Shown here: one piece after another, positions 10,269 to 18,549 of the stretch
Numbering within the stretch: position 1 is the stretch's first letter
Layout: each line of letters starts with the position of its first letter
Notes under the pieces: generated by a model
Seen by the model: only the letters and a program-made list of their open reading frames with translations
The model's database searches: none
What the model was told of the DNA's origin: nothing
Made by a program: the position numbers and the translations under genes
Source: Curtobacterium oceanosedimentum
GTDB lineage: Bacteria > Actinomycetota > Actinomycetes > Actinomycetales > Microbacteriaceae
Direction of reading: 5' to 3'
DNA: 64,000 bases
NCBI RefSeq assembly: GCF_020297365.1
Contig: NZ_JAIXIG010000016.1
Location: 1 to 64,000 of the forward strand

Positions 10269-11821
10269 CCACCGTCACGCCACCGCGGACGACCGAGAAG
10301 AAGCCGTGGCCCGCCCTCTGGGCGCTCGTCGTCGGGTTCTTCATGATCCTCGTCGACTCGACCATCGTGTCGGTCGCCACCCCCACCATCGCCCAGGAGC
10401 TCGACGCGGACATCAACGCCGTGATCTGGGTGACGAGCGCCTACCTGCTCGCCTACGCCGTGCCGCTGCTCATCACCGGTCGGCTCGGTGACCGCTTCGG
10501 CCCGAAGGTCATGTACCAGATCGGCCTCGTCGTCTTCACGCTCGCCAGCCTGTGGTGCGGCCTGGCCGGGTCGATCGAGGTGCTCATCGTCGCTCGCGTC
10601 GTGCAGGGCCTGGGCGCCGCGATGATGAGCCCGCAGACGATGTCCGTCATCACGCGCATCTTCCCGCCGCAGAACCGCGGCGCGGCGATGGGCCTCTGGG
10701 GTGCCGTCGCCGGCATCGCGTCGCTCGTCGGCCCGATCCTGGGCGGCCTGCTCGTCGACGGCTTCGGCTGGGAGTGGATCTTCTTCGTGAACGTCCCCGT
10801 CGGTGTCGTCGCCTTCGTGCTCGCGCAGCGCTTCGTGCCGTCGTTCGACCGTCACGGGCACCGCTTCGACTACCTGGGCATCGTGCTGAGCGCGGTCGGC
10901 CTGTTCCTGCTCGTCTTCGGCATCCAGGAGGGCGAGACCTACGACTGGGGCACCATCGCGGGTCCGATCTCGGTCTGGGCGCTCATCATCGTCGGCCTCG
11001 TCGTGCTCGCCGCGTTCGTCGTCTGGCAGGGCGTGCAGCAGGGCGAGCCGCTGCTGCCGCTCGGCCTGTTCCGCGACCGCAACTTCACCCTGGCCAACGT
11101 CGCCATCACGGCCGTCGGTGTCGCGATCGCGTCGTTCGCCCTGCCGATCATGCTGTGGGCACAGGACGTCCTGCGTTTCTCGCCCACCCAGGCCGCGCTG
11201 CTCCTCGTGCCGCAGGCCGTGCTGTCGGCGGCCCTGGCCCCGATCGTCGGCAAGAACCTGAACCGCTGGAACCCGCGCTGGGTCGCCGCGTTCGGACTCG
11301 CCTGCTTCTCGGCGGGCCTGTTCTGGTTCGGCGCCCTGCTGTCGAACGGCGCCGAGTGGGGCTGGGTGCTCCTGCCGAGCGCGCTCCTCGGGCTCGCCAA
11401 CGCCTGCATGTGGGGACCGCTGTCGGTCTCGGCGACGCGCAACCTGCCGCCGAAGCTGGCCGGTGCCGGCTCGGGTGTCTACAACACCACGCGCCAGATC
11501 GGTGCCGTCCTGGGTTCCGCGGGCATCGCCGCCCTCATGGAGGCGCGGATCACCGCGAACTTCCCGGCATCGTCCGGCGGGCCCTCCGCCGGTGGCGCCG
11601 AACAGCAGGTCGGCGCGCTGCCGCAGTTCCTGCAGGAGCCGTTCGCGACGGCGATGGGGCAGTCGCTCTACCTGCCGGCGATCGTGCTGGTCGTCGCCAT
11701 CGTCGCGGCGCTGTTCCTGGCGAAGCCGAAGCAGACCGTCGCCTGGCAGCAGACCGGTGCGGTGACGTCCGAGTCGGACGCCGCGCCCGACGCCGAGCCC
11801 GCGGGGGCCCCGTCGAAGTAG
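10265..11821 (+). CDS. MFS drug exporter, DHA2 (14-TM, EmrB/QacA) family
   Basis: 518 residues, with about 14 hydrophobic segments. The DHA2 signature in TM1 (MILVDSTIVSVATPTIAQEL) and motif A (GRLGDRFGPK) are present, as is the motif-C-like GAVAGIASLVGPILGGLLVDGFGW stretch that marks drug/H+ antiporters. It should export toxic compounds across the cytoplasmic membrane using the proton gradient. The start is ATG 10265, overlapping the PadR stop by four bases. The frame is open much further upstream, but that is a shadow of padR in another frame. An inverted-repeat terminator follows 10 bases after the stop. Confidence 0.93.
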   Translation: MTTVTPPRTTEKKPWPALWALVVGFFMILVDSTIVSVATPTIAQELDADINAVIWVTSAYLLAYAVPLLITGRLGDRFGPKVMYQIGLVVFTLASLWCGLAGSIEVLIVARVVQGLGAAMMSPQTMSVITRIFPPQNRGAAMGLWGAVAGIASLVGPILGGLLVDGFGWEWIFFVNVPVGVVAFVLAQRFVPSFDRHGHRFDYLGIVLSAVGLFLLVFGIQEGETYDWGTIAGPISVWALIIVGLVVLAAFVVWQGVQQGEPLLPLGLFRDRNFTLANVAITAVGVAIASFALPIMLWAQDVLRFSPTQAALLLVPQAVLSAALAPIVGKNLNRWNPRWVAAFGLACFSAGLFWFGALLSNGAEWGWVLLPSALLGLANACMWGPLSVSATRNLPPKLAGAGSGVYNTTRQIGAVLGSAGIAALMEARITANFPASSGGPSAGGAEQQVGALPQFLQEPFATAMGQSLYLPAIVLVVAIVAALFLAKPKQTVAWQQTGAVTSESDAAPDAEPAGAPSK

Positions 11822-11831
11822 GGCGCGTGCG

Positions 11832-11894
11832 CACTTCGTGAGCAGGAATGGTCGGGTCGCCTTCGGGCACCCGACCATTCCTGCTCACGAAGTG
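11832..11894. terminator. Family-A palindrome, copy A1 (bidirectional terminator)
   Basis: Two 26-base arms, 11832-11857 and 11869-11894, are perfectly complementary around an 11-base loop. The core of each arm is GTGAGCAGGAATGGTCGGGT. It lies between the convergent MFS and acyltransferase genes. The right arm encodes the last two residues and the TGA stop (11885-11887) of the acyltransferase gene. Related copies occur at 37477 and 48893. Confidence 0.88.
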
Positions 11895-13201
11895 GGAGCA
11901 GGGGCACGCGCGGGCGCCGTGCGGGACAGGAGCCAGACCCCCACCGGGACGGCGACGGCACCGACGACCGCGACCGGGAACGACAGATGCAGCTGCATGA
12001 CGAGGAACGCCGGGCCGATCGTGCAGACCGCCGCGGCGGCGACGAGCGGCCAGGCCGGCCGGTCCGCTCCGGGTAACAGTCGGGGCAGGGGCCGGTCGAA
12101 CCAGCGGAGCGCACGGGCGACCCCGAGCGCGACGGCGAGCACCACGACCAGCGCGACGACGCGCGACGCCCACCAGGGGCCGGAGCCCGGCGTCGGGAAC
12201 GGCACCCCGACGAGCAACGCGATGCCGTTCAGCGCGATGAAGAGCGGCAGGTGCCACAGGTAGATGGTCATGCCGTCGCGGCCGAGCACGAACACCGCAC
12301 CGAGCGCCGCCCGGGTCTGCATCAGCCGCGTGAGCGGAGCGTGCACGAGCTGGACCAGGCAGGCCTGCGCGATCGCGAGGAACGCCAGCGGCAGCATCGG
12401 CGGGTTGAGGTCCTGCAGCATGTCCGGCGCCCACAGCCCGACCGAGGTCATCGGCACGAGCGCGGCGTACGCGGCGACGGCGATCCCCAGCAGCAGGGCC
12501 TTCGAGCGACGCCCGAACCAGCCGTCGGCCCACAGGAACCCGAGCTGCTGCGCGAAGAGCCACACCGGGCCGAGGTTGAGCAGCCCGACCTCGGCGACAC
12601 CGGTGGCCAGGCGGACGGCGTCGACCGCCGCGGCGAGCACGAGCAGCACGGCGAGGGTGGCCCAGGGCGCCCGCTGGTGCAGCCGCATCATGACCGGGAC
12701 GCAGCACTGGGTGATGCCGTACGCCGCCAGGAACCACAGCGGGGAGCCGATGCCGAACGCGACCTCGGCGAGCAGCTCCGGCGGGGTGCCGACGGCCGTC
12801 GCGACGCCGAGCCCCAGCGCCAGGAACACGAACAGCGGCACGGCGGGACGGAACAGCCGGACCAGGCGGGTGGCGACGTAGTCGCGGGCCGGGTCGGGCG
12901 CGCCCCGGGCGACCGTGCTGCGCCAGCCGACCGCACTCGCGAACCCGCCGACCACGAAGAACAGCGGCATCACCTGGCCGACCCACGTGGCGGCGACGTA
13001 CCAGGGCAGTTCCTGCAGCGGGCTCGTCACCCGCACCCCCTGGTCGTCCGCGGCGACGCCGACCATCGTGACGTGCACGATGACGACGAGGACGACACAG
13101 GCCGTCCGGATGAGGTCGACGACCAGGTCCCGCTGCGCGATGATCCCCCGGACGTCCGGTGCGCTGTTCGCCTGCTCGGGCAGGCCCTGGTGCGTGGACA
13201 T
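11885..13201 (-). CDS. Integral membrane acyltransferase (acyltransferase-3 / AT3 family)
   Basis: 438 residues with roughly ten transmembrane helices. The N-terminus RDLVVDLIRTACVVLVVIVH carries the Arg-Asp and the membrane-edge His typical of AT3 O-acyltransferases. VMPLFFVVGGFASAVGWRS and a conserved MTIYLWHLPLFIALNGIALL in the C-terminal third also fit. Family members acylate exported sugars, lipids or antibiotics on the cell surface; no substrate can be inferred. The gene ends inside palindrome A1, so its terminal Pro-Thr-Ser-stop is formed by the hairpin arm. It diverges from the Fur/catalase operon. Confidence 0.85.
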   Translation of the reverse strand: MSTHQGLPEQANSAPDVRGIIAQRDLVVDLIRTACVVLVVIVHVTMVGVAADDQGVRVTSPLQELPWYVAATWVGQVMPLFFVVGGFASAVGWRSTVARGAPDPARDYVATRLVRLFRPAVPLFVFLALGLGVATAVGTPPELLAEVAFGIGSPLWFLAAYGITQCCVPVMMRLHQRAPWATLAVLLVLAAAVDAVRLATGVAEVGLLNLGPVWLFAQQLGFLWADGWFGRRSKALLLGIAVAAYAALVPMTSVGLWAPDMLQDLNPPMLPLAFLAIAQACLVQLVHAPLTRLMQTRAALGAVFVLGRDGMTIYLWHLPLFIALNGIALLVGVPFPTPGSGPWWASRVVALVVVLAVALGVARALRWFDRPLPRLLPGADRPAWPLVAAAAVCTIGPAFLVMQLHLSFPVAVVGAVAVPVGVWLLSRTAPARAPAPTS

Positions 13202-13374
13202 GTCCGGACGCTAGCGTGCGCCGGCGTCGGATCAGCGCCGTCCCAGCCGATCGCGACCGGATCGTGACGACGAGGGCGACGGTCGTCGGGTCGTCGGGTC
13301 GCCGCGACGGAGCGGGCACCGCGCTCGTGTACAGTTGCGGTGTTGTCTTGATCCCTGCAAAAGAGAGGCGCAGC

Positions 13375-13833
13375 ATGGACGCCGATGCCGATCTGCTCCG
13401 CTCGTCGGGCCTGCGGGTCACGACCCCGCGACTCGCGGTGCTCCGAGCGGCCGACGCGATGCCGCACGCCACCGCCGACGACATCCTGACCGCCGTCTCG
13501 GCCGAGCTCCCCACCACGAGCCACCAGGCGGTCTACGGCGTGCTGAACGCCCTGACCGGCGTCGGGCTCGTGCGACGCATCGAACCCGCGGGGAGCCCCG
13601 CGCGGTACGAGCGCCGGACCGGCGACAACCACCACCACATCGTCTGCACGCTGTGCGGCGCGATCGAGGACGTCGACTGCGCGGTGGGCCACGCGCCCTG
13701 CCTGACGCCGTCCCAAACCCACGGCTTCGCGGTGACGACCGCCGAGGTCACCTACTGGGGCATCTGCGACCGCTGCGCCGCGGCGGAGCGTGACGCCCCC
13801 GGCGACGACGCCGGCCCCTCCGAACTTCCCTGA
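13375..13833 (+). CDS. Fur-family peroxide/metal regulator next to catalase (FurA/PerR-like)
   Basis: 152 residues from ATG 13375, preceded by AAGAGAGG. The winged helix contains RVTTPRLAVLRAADAMPHATADDI and SHQAVYGVLNALTGVGLVRRI. The metal-binding half has the His-rich NHHHIVCTLCG motif with CxxC and a second CDRC near the end. Fur proteins next to catalase genes normally act as peroxide sensors that repress katA and themselves. A possible -10 (TACAGT, 13330-13335) is seen, but no convincing Fur/PerR box. Catalase starts 30 bases downstream. Confidence 0.92.
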   Translation: MDADADLLRSSGLRVTTPRLAVLRAADAMPHATADDILTAVSAELPTTSHQAVYGVLNALTGVGLVRRIEPAGSPARYERRTGDNHHHIVCTLCGAIEDVDCAVGHAPCLTPSQTHGFAVTTAEVTYWGICDRCAAAERDAPGDDAGPSELP

Positions 13834-13863
13834 CCGATCCGACGTCCCACCACAGGAGGAACC

Positions 13864-15381
13864 GTGTCCGACCAGAACACGCCGACCGCCACCCCGACCA
13901 CCACGACCAACAGCGGTGCGCCCGTCTCGAGCGACCAGCACTCCATGGGTGTCGGCGCCGACGGCCCCCTCGCGCTGCACGACCACTACCTGGTCGAGAA
14001 GCTCGCCCAGTTCAACCGTGAGCGCGTCCCGGAGCGGGTCGTGCACGCCAAGGGCGGCGGCGCCTTCGGTACCTTCACCGTCACGCAGGACGTCAGCCGG
14101 TACACCCGTGCTGCCTTCCTGCAGCCCGGCCAGCAGACCGAGATGCTCGCCCGCTTCTCGAGCGTCGCCGGTGAGCAGGGTTCGCCCGACACCTGGCGCG
14201 ACCCCCGCGGCTTCGCGCTGAAGTTCTACACGAGCGAAGGCAACTACGACCTCGTCGGCAACAACACCCCCGTGTTCTTCATCCGCGACGGCATCAAGTT
14301 CCCCGACTTCATCCGCTCGCAGAAGCGCCTGCCGGGCTCGCACCTGCGCAACCACGACATGCAGTGGGACTTCTGGACCCTGTCGCCCGAGTCGGCGCAC
14401 CAGGTGACCTGGCTCATGGGCGACCGCGGCCTCCCGTCGAGCTGGCGGCACATGGACGGCTTCAGCTCGCACACCTACCAGTGGATCAACGCCGAGGGCG
14501 AGCGCTTCTGGGTGAAGTACCACTTCCTCACCGAGCAGGGGCACGCGACCCTGACGCAGGAGGACGCCGACCGCATCGCCGGCGAGGACGCGGACTTCCA
14601 CATCCGCGACCTGTACGAGGCCATCGAGCGCCAGGACCACCCGCGCTGGACCCTCAAGGTGCAGGTCATGCCCTACGAGGACGCTGCGAGCTACCGCTTC
14701 AACCCGTTCGACCTGACGAAGGTCTGGCCGCACGCCGACTACCCGCTCATCGAGGTCGGCACGATGGAGCTCAACCGCAACCCGGAGAACTACTTCGCGC
14801 AGATCGAGCAGGCGACCTTCGCCCCGTCGAACTTCGTGCCCGGAATCGCCGCGAGCCCGGACAAGATGCTGCTCGCGCGCATCTTCAGCTACGCGGACGC
14901 CCACCGCTACCGCGTCGGCACGAACCACGCGCAGCTGCCGGTGAACGCCCCGAAGAACGAGGTGCACTCGTACTCGAAGGACGGCGCCATGCGCTTCGAC
15001 TTCCAGAAGGCCGAGGTGCCGGTGTACGCGCCGAACACCCTCGGTGGTGCGCACGCCGACCCGACCGCGACGGACGAGACGCCGGGCTGGGAGTCCGACG
15101 GCGCCCTGCAGCGCGCCGCCGCCACGCTGCACGCCGAGGACGACGACTTCGGCCAGGCCGGCACGCTCTACCGCGAGGTCCTGGACGACGCCGCCCGCGA
15201 GCGCCTGGTCGGCAACATCGCCGGGCACGTCTCGAAGGTGACCCGCGACGACCTGCGCGAGCGCGTCTTCGCCTACTGGACCAACGTCGACCCGGACCTC
15301 GGCGCGCGCGTGCGTGCCGCGGTCGTGCCGAGCGCGCCGGGGTCGAACGAGGACCCGGAGGCGGTGGCCGTCGAGGCCTGA
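13864..15381 (+). CDS. katA: Heme catalase (small-subunit, clade 3 type)
   Basis: 505 residues. It dismutates hydrogen peroxide to water and oxygen in the cytoplasm. The active-site His is in [13 protein letters not shown], the distal Asn in [14 protein letters not shown], and the heme-ligand Tyr in [33 protein letters not shown] is also characteristic. The first 35 residues are a Thr/Ser/Pro-rich extension. GTG 13864 is preceded by a strong CAGGAGGA site. It is cotranscribed with the Fur regulator and followed by palindrome B1. Confidence 0.96.
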   Translation: MSDQNTPTATPTTTTNSGAPVSSDQHSMGVGADGPLALHDHYLVEKLAQFNRERVPERVVHAKGGGAFGTFTVTQDVSRYTRAAFLQPGQQTEMLARFSSVAGEQGSPDTWRDPRGFALKFYTSEGNYDLVGNNTPVFFIRDGIKFPDFIRSQKRLPGSHLRNHDMQWDFWTLSPESAHQVTWLMGDRGLPSSWRHMDGFSSHTYQWINAEGERFWVKYHFLTEQGHATLTQEDADRIAGEDADFHIRDLYEAIERQDHPRWTLKVQVMPYEDAASYRFNPFDLTKVWPHADYPLIEVGTMELNRNPENYFAQIEQATFAPSNFVPGIAASPDKMLLARIFSYADAHRYRVGTNHAQLPVNAPKNEVHSYSKDGAMRFDFQKAEVPVYAPNTLGGAHADPTATDETPGWESDGALQRAAATLHAEDDDFGQAGTLYREVLDDAARERLVGNIAGHVSKVTRDDLRERVFAYWTNVDPDLGARVRAAVVPSAPGSNEDPEAVAVEA

Positions 15382-15395
15382 TCCGCCAGGCACCT

Positions 15396-15443
15396 GACGG
15401 ACGGGAGGCCCGGTACCAGCTGGTACCGGGCCTCCCGTCCGTC
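15396..15443. terminator. Family-B palindrome, copy B1 (perfect 48-bp inverted repeat)
   Basis: A perfect palindrome with no spacer: arm 15396-15419 (24 bases, containing ACGGGAGGCCCGGTACCAG) is followed at once by its reverse complement 15420-15443. It sits between the convergent catalase and NodA-like genes and probably terminates both. Relatives lie at 26771 and 48841. Confidence 0.85.
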
Positions 15444-15456
15444 CGTCGGTCGCGTC

Positions 15457-16023
15457 CTAGACCTGCTGGCCGTTGAGCATGATCGGTCCGGTCGGCCAGT
15501 CCTCGAGCTGTGCTGCCACCGGCAGCACCATCCACCCGCCCTGCTCGGTCTCGGTCACGCCGACGCCGTCGGCGGTGAAGGCCGAGAAGGTGCCGACGGC
15601 GTCCGCGACCTCGTGCCAGCCAATGTGCGCGTAGAACGGGACGCGGTCCTCGCCGGCGCCGAGGAAGCCGTACGGCACGCGCAGGCCCTCGAGGACCGCG
15701 CTGGTCCGCACCAGCAGCTCGCGACCGACGCCCGTGCCCTGCAGCTTCGGCGCCACCGCGACGATGCCGGTGTCGCCGACCAGGACGTCCTGGCCGCCGA
15801 CCGTGATGAACATGCGGCGGATGCCGAGGTGGGCGAGGACCGTGCCGTCGGCGCCCCAGCCGATCACCCGGCGCTCGGGCTGCATGCCGGCGTAGTCCCG
15901 CCCGCCCACGTACCAGTGCGACCAGTCGGGGAACGCCTGCCCGAGCAGTGCCGCGATCGCTTCGTGGTCGGTGAGCGACAGGGTGCTCTCCTCGACCACC
16001 TCCCACCGGATGTCCTCAGTCAC
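15457..16023 (-). CDS. NodA-like N-acyltransferase (GNAT-fold)
   Basis: 188 residues from GTG 16023. The protein closely follows the rhizobial nodulation acyltransferase NodA as I remember it (about 196 residues). Matching landmarks are an N-terminal IRW, LTDHEAIA near 17-24, AG-QPERRVI (45-54), HLGIRR-FI (65-73), a DxxVGxTGIVAVxPxLQGTGVG block (79-100), VPYGF (116-120) and a C-terminal VLPV with WPTG (176-179) and NG. NodA transfers a fatty acyl chain to deacetylated chitin oligomers. No NodB, NodC or other nod gene is nearby, so the true acceptor is unknown. A plain GNAT acetyltransferase is the alternative. Confidence 0.75.
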   Translation of the reverse strand: MTEDIRWEVVEESTLSLTDHEAIAALLGQAFPDWSHWYVGGRDYAGMQPERRVIGWGADGTVLAHLGIRRMFITVGGQDVLVGDTGIVAVAPKLQGTGVGRELLVRTSAVLEGLRVPYGFLGAGEDRVPFYAHIGWHEVADAVGTFSAFTADGVGVTETEQGGWMVLPVAAQLEDWPTGPIMLNGQQV

Positions 16024-16072
16024 CCGTCCATCCTGCCGGTCCCGCGGCCGACGTGGGGAGGTTTCGCGCTGG

Positions 16073-16127
16073 GCGACACTCCGCGGGTCCGGGCACGCGT
16101 GAGCTGTCGCGCAGCGCGAGGTGTCGC
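16073..16127. other. Imperfect inverted repeat between VOC and NodA-like genes
   Basis: GCGACACTCCGCG (16073-16085) is mirrored with two mismatches by CGCGAGGTGTCGC (16115-16127) around about 29 bases. The gap follows the VOC gene stop on the minus strand, so it may be that gene's terminator. The pairing is weaker than in the named palindromes. Confidence 0.4.
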
Positions 16128-16133
16128 TGCGCG

Positions 16134-17003
16134 TCAGCCGCGACCCGGCGTCGTCACCTCGATGCGGTTCGCCCAGGGGTCGTCGAACGCCACGGTCCGG
16201 CCGTCGTCGGCGAGCTCCACGCCGCCGTGGCGCATGCGCTCGGTCAGGGCTCCGAGGTCGTCGGCGCCGGGGACCTCGATCCGCACGAGCCCCAGGCCGA
16301 GTGCGAGCTGTCGCCGCCCGGCGCCGCGGGAGTTCCAGGTGTTCATCGCCATGTGGTGGTGGTACCCGCCGGCGCTGACGAACAGTGCCTCGCCGAAGCC
16401 GGCGGTGGTCTCGAACCCGAGCGTGTCCACGTAGAACGAGCGTGCGGTGGCGACGTCGCCGACGGACAGGTGCACGTGGCCGACCTTGCCCGGGCGTGCC
16501 GCGGCGGTGTCCAGGGCGTCCTGCGTCAGGTGGGACTGCAGGAACGCATTCGGGTCGACGTACTTCGTGTCCATGTCGACCATGCCGTGCGTCCACGACC
16601 ACTCGGTGCGGTCACGGTCCCAGTACAGTTCCACGCCGTTGCCCTCGGGGTCCGTGAAGTAGAACGCGTTGCTGACCAGGTGGTCGGCGCTGCCGGTGAA
16701 GCCCGCCGGGTACTGCGTGGCGACCGAGTACAGCGCGGCGGCCAGGTCGGCACGGGAGTCGAACAGGATCGCCGTGTGGAACAGTCCGGCCTCGCGGGGC
16801 CCGGCGTGCCGCATCGCGGGGGCGTGCTCGAGGACCACGATCGGCGTGCTGCCCCGGCCGAGCACGGCGACGCCGCCGTCGTGGGAGAGCAGCGACAGTC
16901 GCAAGCCGTCGCGGTAGTACCGGATCATCGCGTCGAGGTCGGCGACGCGGAGCGTGACGGCGCCCATCGCGGTGTCGGAGGCGAGCAGTTCGTGCGGTGG
17001 CAT
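16134..17003 (-). CDS. Two-module VOC (glyoxalase/extradiol dioxygenase-like) protein, CatE type
   Basis: 289 residues from ATG 17003. Two VOC modules are visible. Module one runs from VTLRVADLDAMIRYYRDGL to NGVELYWDRDR and includes FHTAILF. Module two runs from GHVHLSVGDVATARSFYVDTLGF to the end and includes HHHMAMNTW and a final Glu in RIEVTT. The His/Glu metal ligands of catechol 2,3-dioxygenase-like proteins are therefore in place. Such genes (for example catE) detoxify catechols or quinones under MarR/DUF24-type control. A longer frame to 17042 exists, but its start codon lies inside an operator palindrome. A promoter with the -10 seven bases before the ATG suggests a leaderless message. 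Confidence 0.85.
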   Translation of the reverse strand: MPPHELLASDTAMGAVTLRVADLDAMIRYYRDGLRLSLLSHDGGVAVLGRGSTPIVVLEHAPAMRHAGPREAGLFHTAILFDSRADLAAALYSVATQYPAGFTGSADHLVSNAFYFTDPEGNGVELYWDRDRTEWSWTHGMVDMDTKYVDPNAFLQSHLTQDALDTAAARPGKVGHVHLSVGDVATARSFYVDTLGFETTAGFGEALFVSAGGYHHHMAMNTWNSRGAGRRQLALGLGLVRIEVPGADDLGALTERMRHGGVELADDGRTVAFDDPWANRIEVTTPGRG

Positions 17004-17009
17004 GCACCC

Positions 17010-17060
17010 AGTGTGCGCCGGAATGGTTGACGCGTCAACCAATTCGATGACGCGTCAACC
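17010..17060 (-). promoter_or_regulatory. Tandem palindromic operators on the VOC promoter
   Basis: A perfect 16-base palindrome GGTTGACGCGTCAACC spans 17025-17040. A second copy of its TGACGCGTCAACC part lies at 17048-17060, exactly 20 bases away (two helical turns). On the minus strand the first palindrome supplies a -35 TTGACG (17038-17033), 17 bases before CACACT (17015-17010). Transcription would begin at about the ATG at 17003. A dimeric repressor of MarR, TetR or DUF24 type is the likely ligand. None of these is adjacent. Confidence 0.8.
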
Positions 17061-17071
17061 AGTCCGCTGGA

Positions 17072-17857
17072 TCAGGCGCGGTTCGAGATCCCGCCGTCCG
17101 ACGTCAGCAGCTGCCCGTTCACCCAGGCGCCCTGCTCCGAGCACAGGAACCCGACCAGCGCGGCGGTGTCCGAGGGGCGTCCGAGCCGACCGAGCGGCGT
17201 GCCCTCGACCGCCCACCCCTTGACCTCGTCGGACATCCACCCGGTGTCGTTCGGCCCCGGGTTCACCACGTTCGCGCTGACGCCGAGGGCGCCGAGCTCC
17301 TTCGCCGCCCCGAACACGATCCGGTCGAGCGCGCCCTTCGACGCTCCGTACGGCAGGTTGTAGGCGATGTGGTCGCTCGTCAGCGCCACGATCCGACGCC
17401 GGTCGCGCGGAGCGGCGTCGCCCGCGCGCTCGAGTGCCGCAGCGTAGGTCTGCACGAGCAGGAACGGCGCCCGCGCGTTGACCGCGAAGTGGCGGTCCCA
17501 CGACTCCACCGTGGTGCTCCGGAAGTCGGAGTCGACGGACTCGCAGTGCGACATGACCAGGGCCGTGACCGGCGCGCCCGCCTCCGTCTCGGCGCGGCCG
17601 ACGAGCGCGGCCGCCTGCCCCGGGTCCTCCAGGTCGACCGGGAGGCGCGTCACCCGTGCGCCCGCGGCCTCGCACTCCTGCACCACGGCATCGACACCGT
17701 CGGGGTCGGCCCCGCCGCTCACACGCTCGTCGTACGGGCCCCACCACGAGATGGCGAGGTCCCAGCCGTCGGTCGCCAGGCGGGTGGCGAGGGCCGCGCC
17801 GATGCCGGCTCGGCGACCCACCCCGGTCACCAGGGCGAGGGGTCGTGCGGACGTCAT
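17072..17857 (-). CDS. Short-chain dehydrogenase/reductase (SDR)
   Basis: 261 residues from ATG 17857. The Rossmann glycine motif is unusual, GVGRRAGIG (TGxxxGIG type). The catalytic Ser lies in VALTSDHIAY and the Tyr-Lys pair in YGASK. The C-terminus (NVVNPGPNDTGWM, ... VNGQLLTSDGG) is characteristic of 3-oxoacyl-ACP-reductase-like SDRs. It oxidises or reduces an alcohol/ketone with NAD(P)(H); the substrate is unknown. The frame is open to 17995 but the extra 46 residues are Arg/Pro-rich and lack homology features. The VOC gene lies downstream on the same strand but has its own operator-promoter. Confidence 0.87.
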   Translation of the reverse strand: MTSARPLALVTGVGRRAGIGAALATRLATDGWDLAISWWGPYDERVSGGADPDGVDAVVQECEAAGARVTRLPVDLEDPGQAAALVGRAETEAGAPVTALVMSHCESVDSDFRSTTVESWDRHFAVNARAPFLLVQTYAAALERAGDAAPRDRRRIVALTSDHIAYNLPYGASKGALDRIVFGAAKELGALGVSANVVNPGPNDTGWMSDEVKGWAVEGTPLGRLGRPSDTAALVGFLCSEQGAWVNGQLLTSDGGISNRA

Positions 17858-17982
17858 GCGTGCCTCCAGTCCGACGCGCCGTCGCGCCGATCGGTCCCCA
17901 GTCTGCCGGACGCGACCGCCCGGACGGGCGCGTCGGACGGTTCCTGCCGCCGCCGGCCCGCCGGTCGGGCCAAGATGGACGG

Positions 17983-18549
17983 ATGCGAGCAACACGTCGG
18001 CCGCACCGCCCCGAGCGAGGGCCCCGTGCCGGTCGCCCGGATCCGCGCCACCTCCCGCTGTCGCACGTGCGCGACCGCATGTCGTCGTACATCTACGGCA
18101 ACATCACGGTGCTCGCCGCCGCCATCGCCGTGGACCCCGAGGTGATCGAGCACGGGGCGGCGGTGTGGGCGGTGCTCGCGACCGCGGTGCTGACCTACCT
18201 GGCGCACGTGCTCGCGCACCTGGTGGCGCACGGCCTGGGCGACGACGGCACCGAGTCCGACACCGACCGCCGTGAGTCCGCCGTCGTGATCGCACGGAAC
18301 GCCAACCCGATCGCGACGTCGGGCCTGATCCCCGCGGTGCTCTACGCCGCGTCGTGGGCCGGACTGCTGCCGGCGGGGTGGGCGCAGACCGCAGCGCTCG
18401 TCATCCTGGTCGTGCGCATCGCCCTGGTGGGTGTGTTCGTGCAGCGGTTCAGCGGGCAGCGGCCCACGTTCGTCGGGCTGTGGGGCGGGATCGTGCTCGC
18501 CGTCGTGGCGCTCGTGATCGGTGCCGTGAAGGTGGTGTTGACGCATTGA
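17983..18549 (+). CDS. Small integral membrane protein of unknown function
   Basis: 188 residues if it starts at ATG 17983, or 156 if at ATG 18079. A basic N-terminus leads into SHVRDRMSSYIYGNITVLAAAIAVD, then about four transmembrane segments (ITVLAAAIAV; AVLATAVLTYLAHVLAHLVAHG; the IPAVLYAAS region; LVILVVRIALVGVFVQRF and a last hydrophobic stretch). I chose 17983 because the segment before the second Met (LSHVRDR) is continuous with the helix entry and neither start has a clear ribosome site. Its stop overlaps the TTG start of signal peptidase I (TTGA). I do not recognise the family. Confidence 0.7.
   Translation: MRATRRPHRPERGPRAGRPDPRHLPLSHVRDRMSSYIYGNITVLAAAIAVDPEVIEHGAAVWAVLATAVLTYLAHVLAHLVAHGLGDDGTESDTDRRESAVVIARNANPIATSGLIPAVLYAASWAGLLPAGWAQTAALVILVVRIALVGVFVQRFSGQRPTFVGLWGGIVLAVVALVIGAVKVVLTH

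Noticed and set aside
17003-17042. Earlier start for the VOC gene
   Set aside because: The codon at 17042 lies between the two operators and the extra residues would be encoded by operator DNA. The promoter geometry points to ATG 17003.
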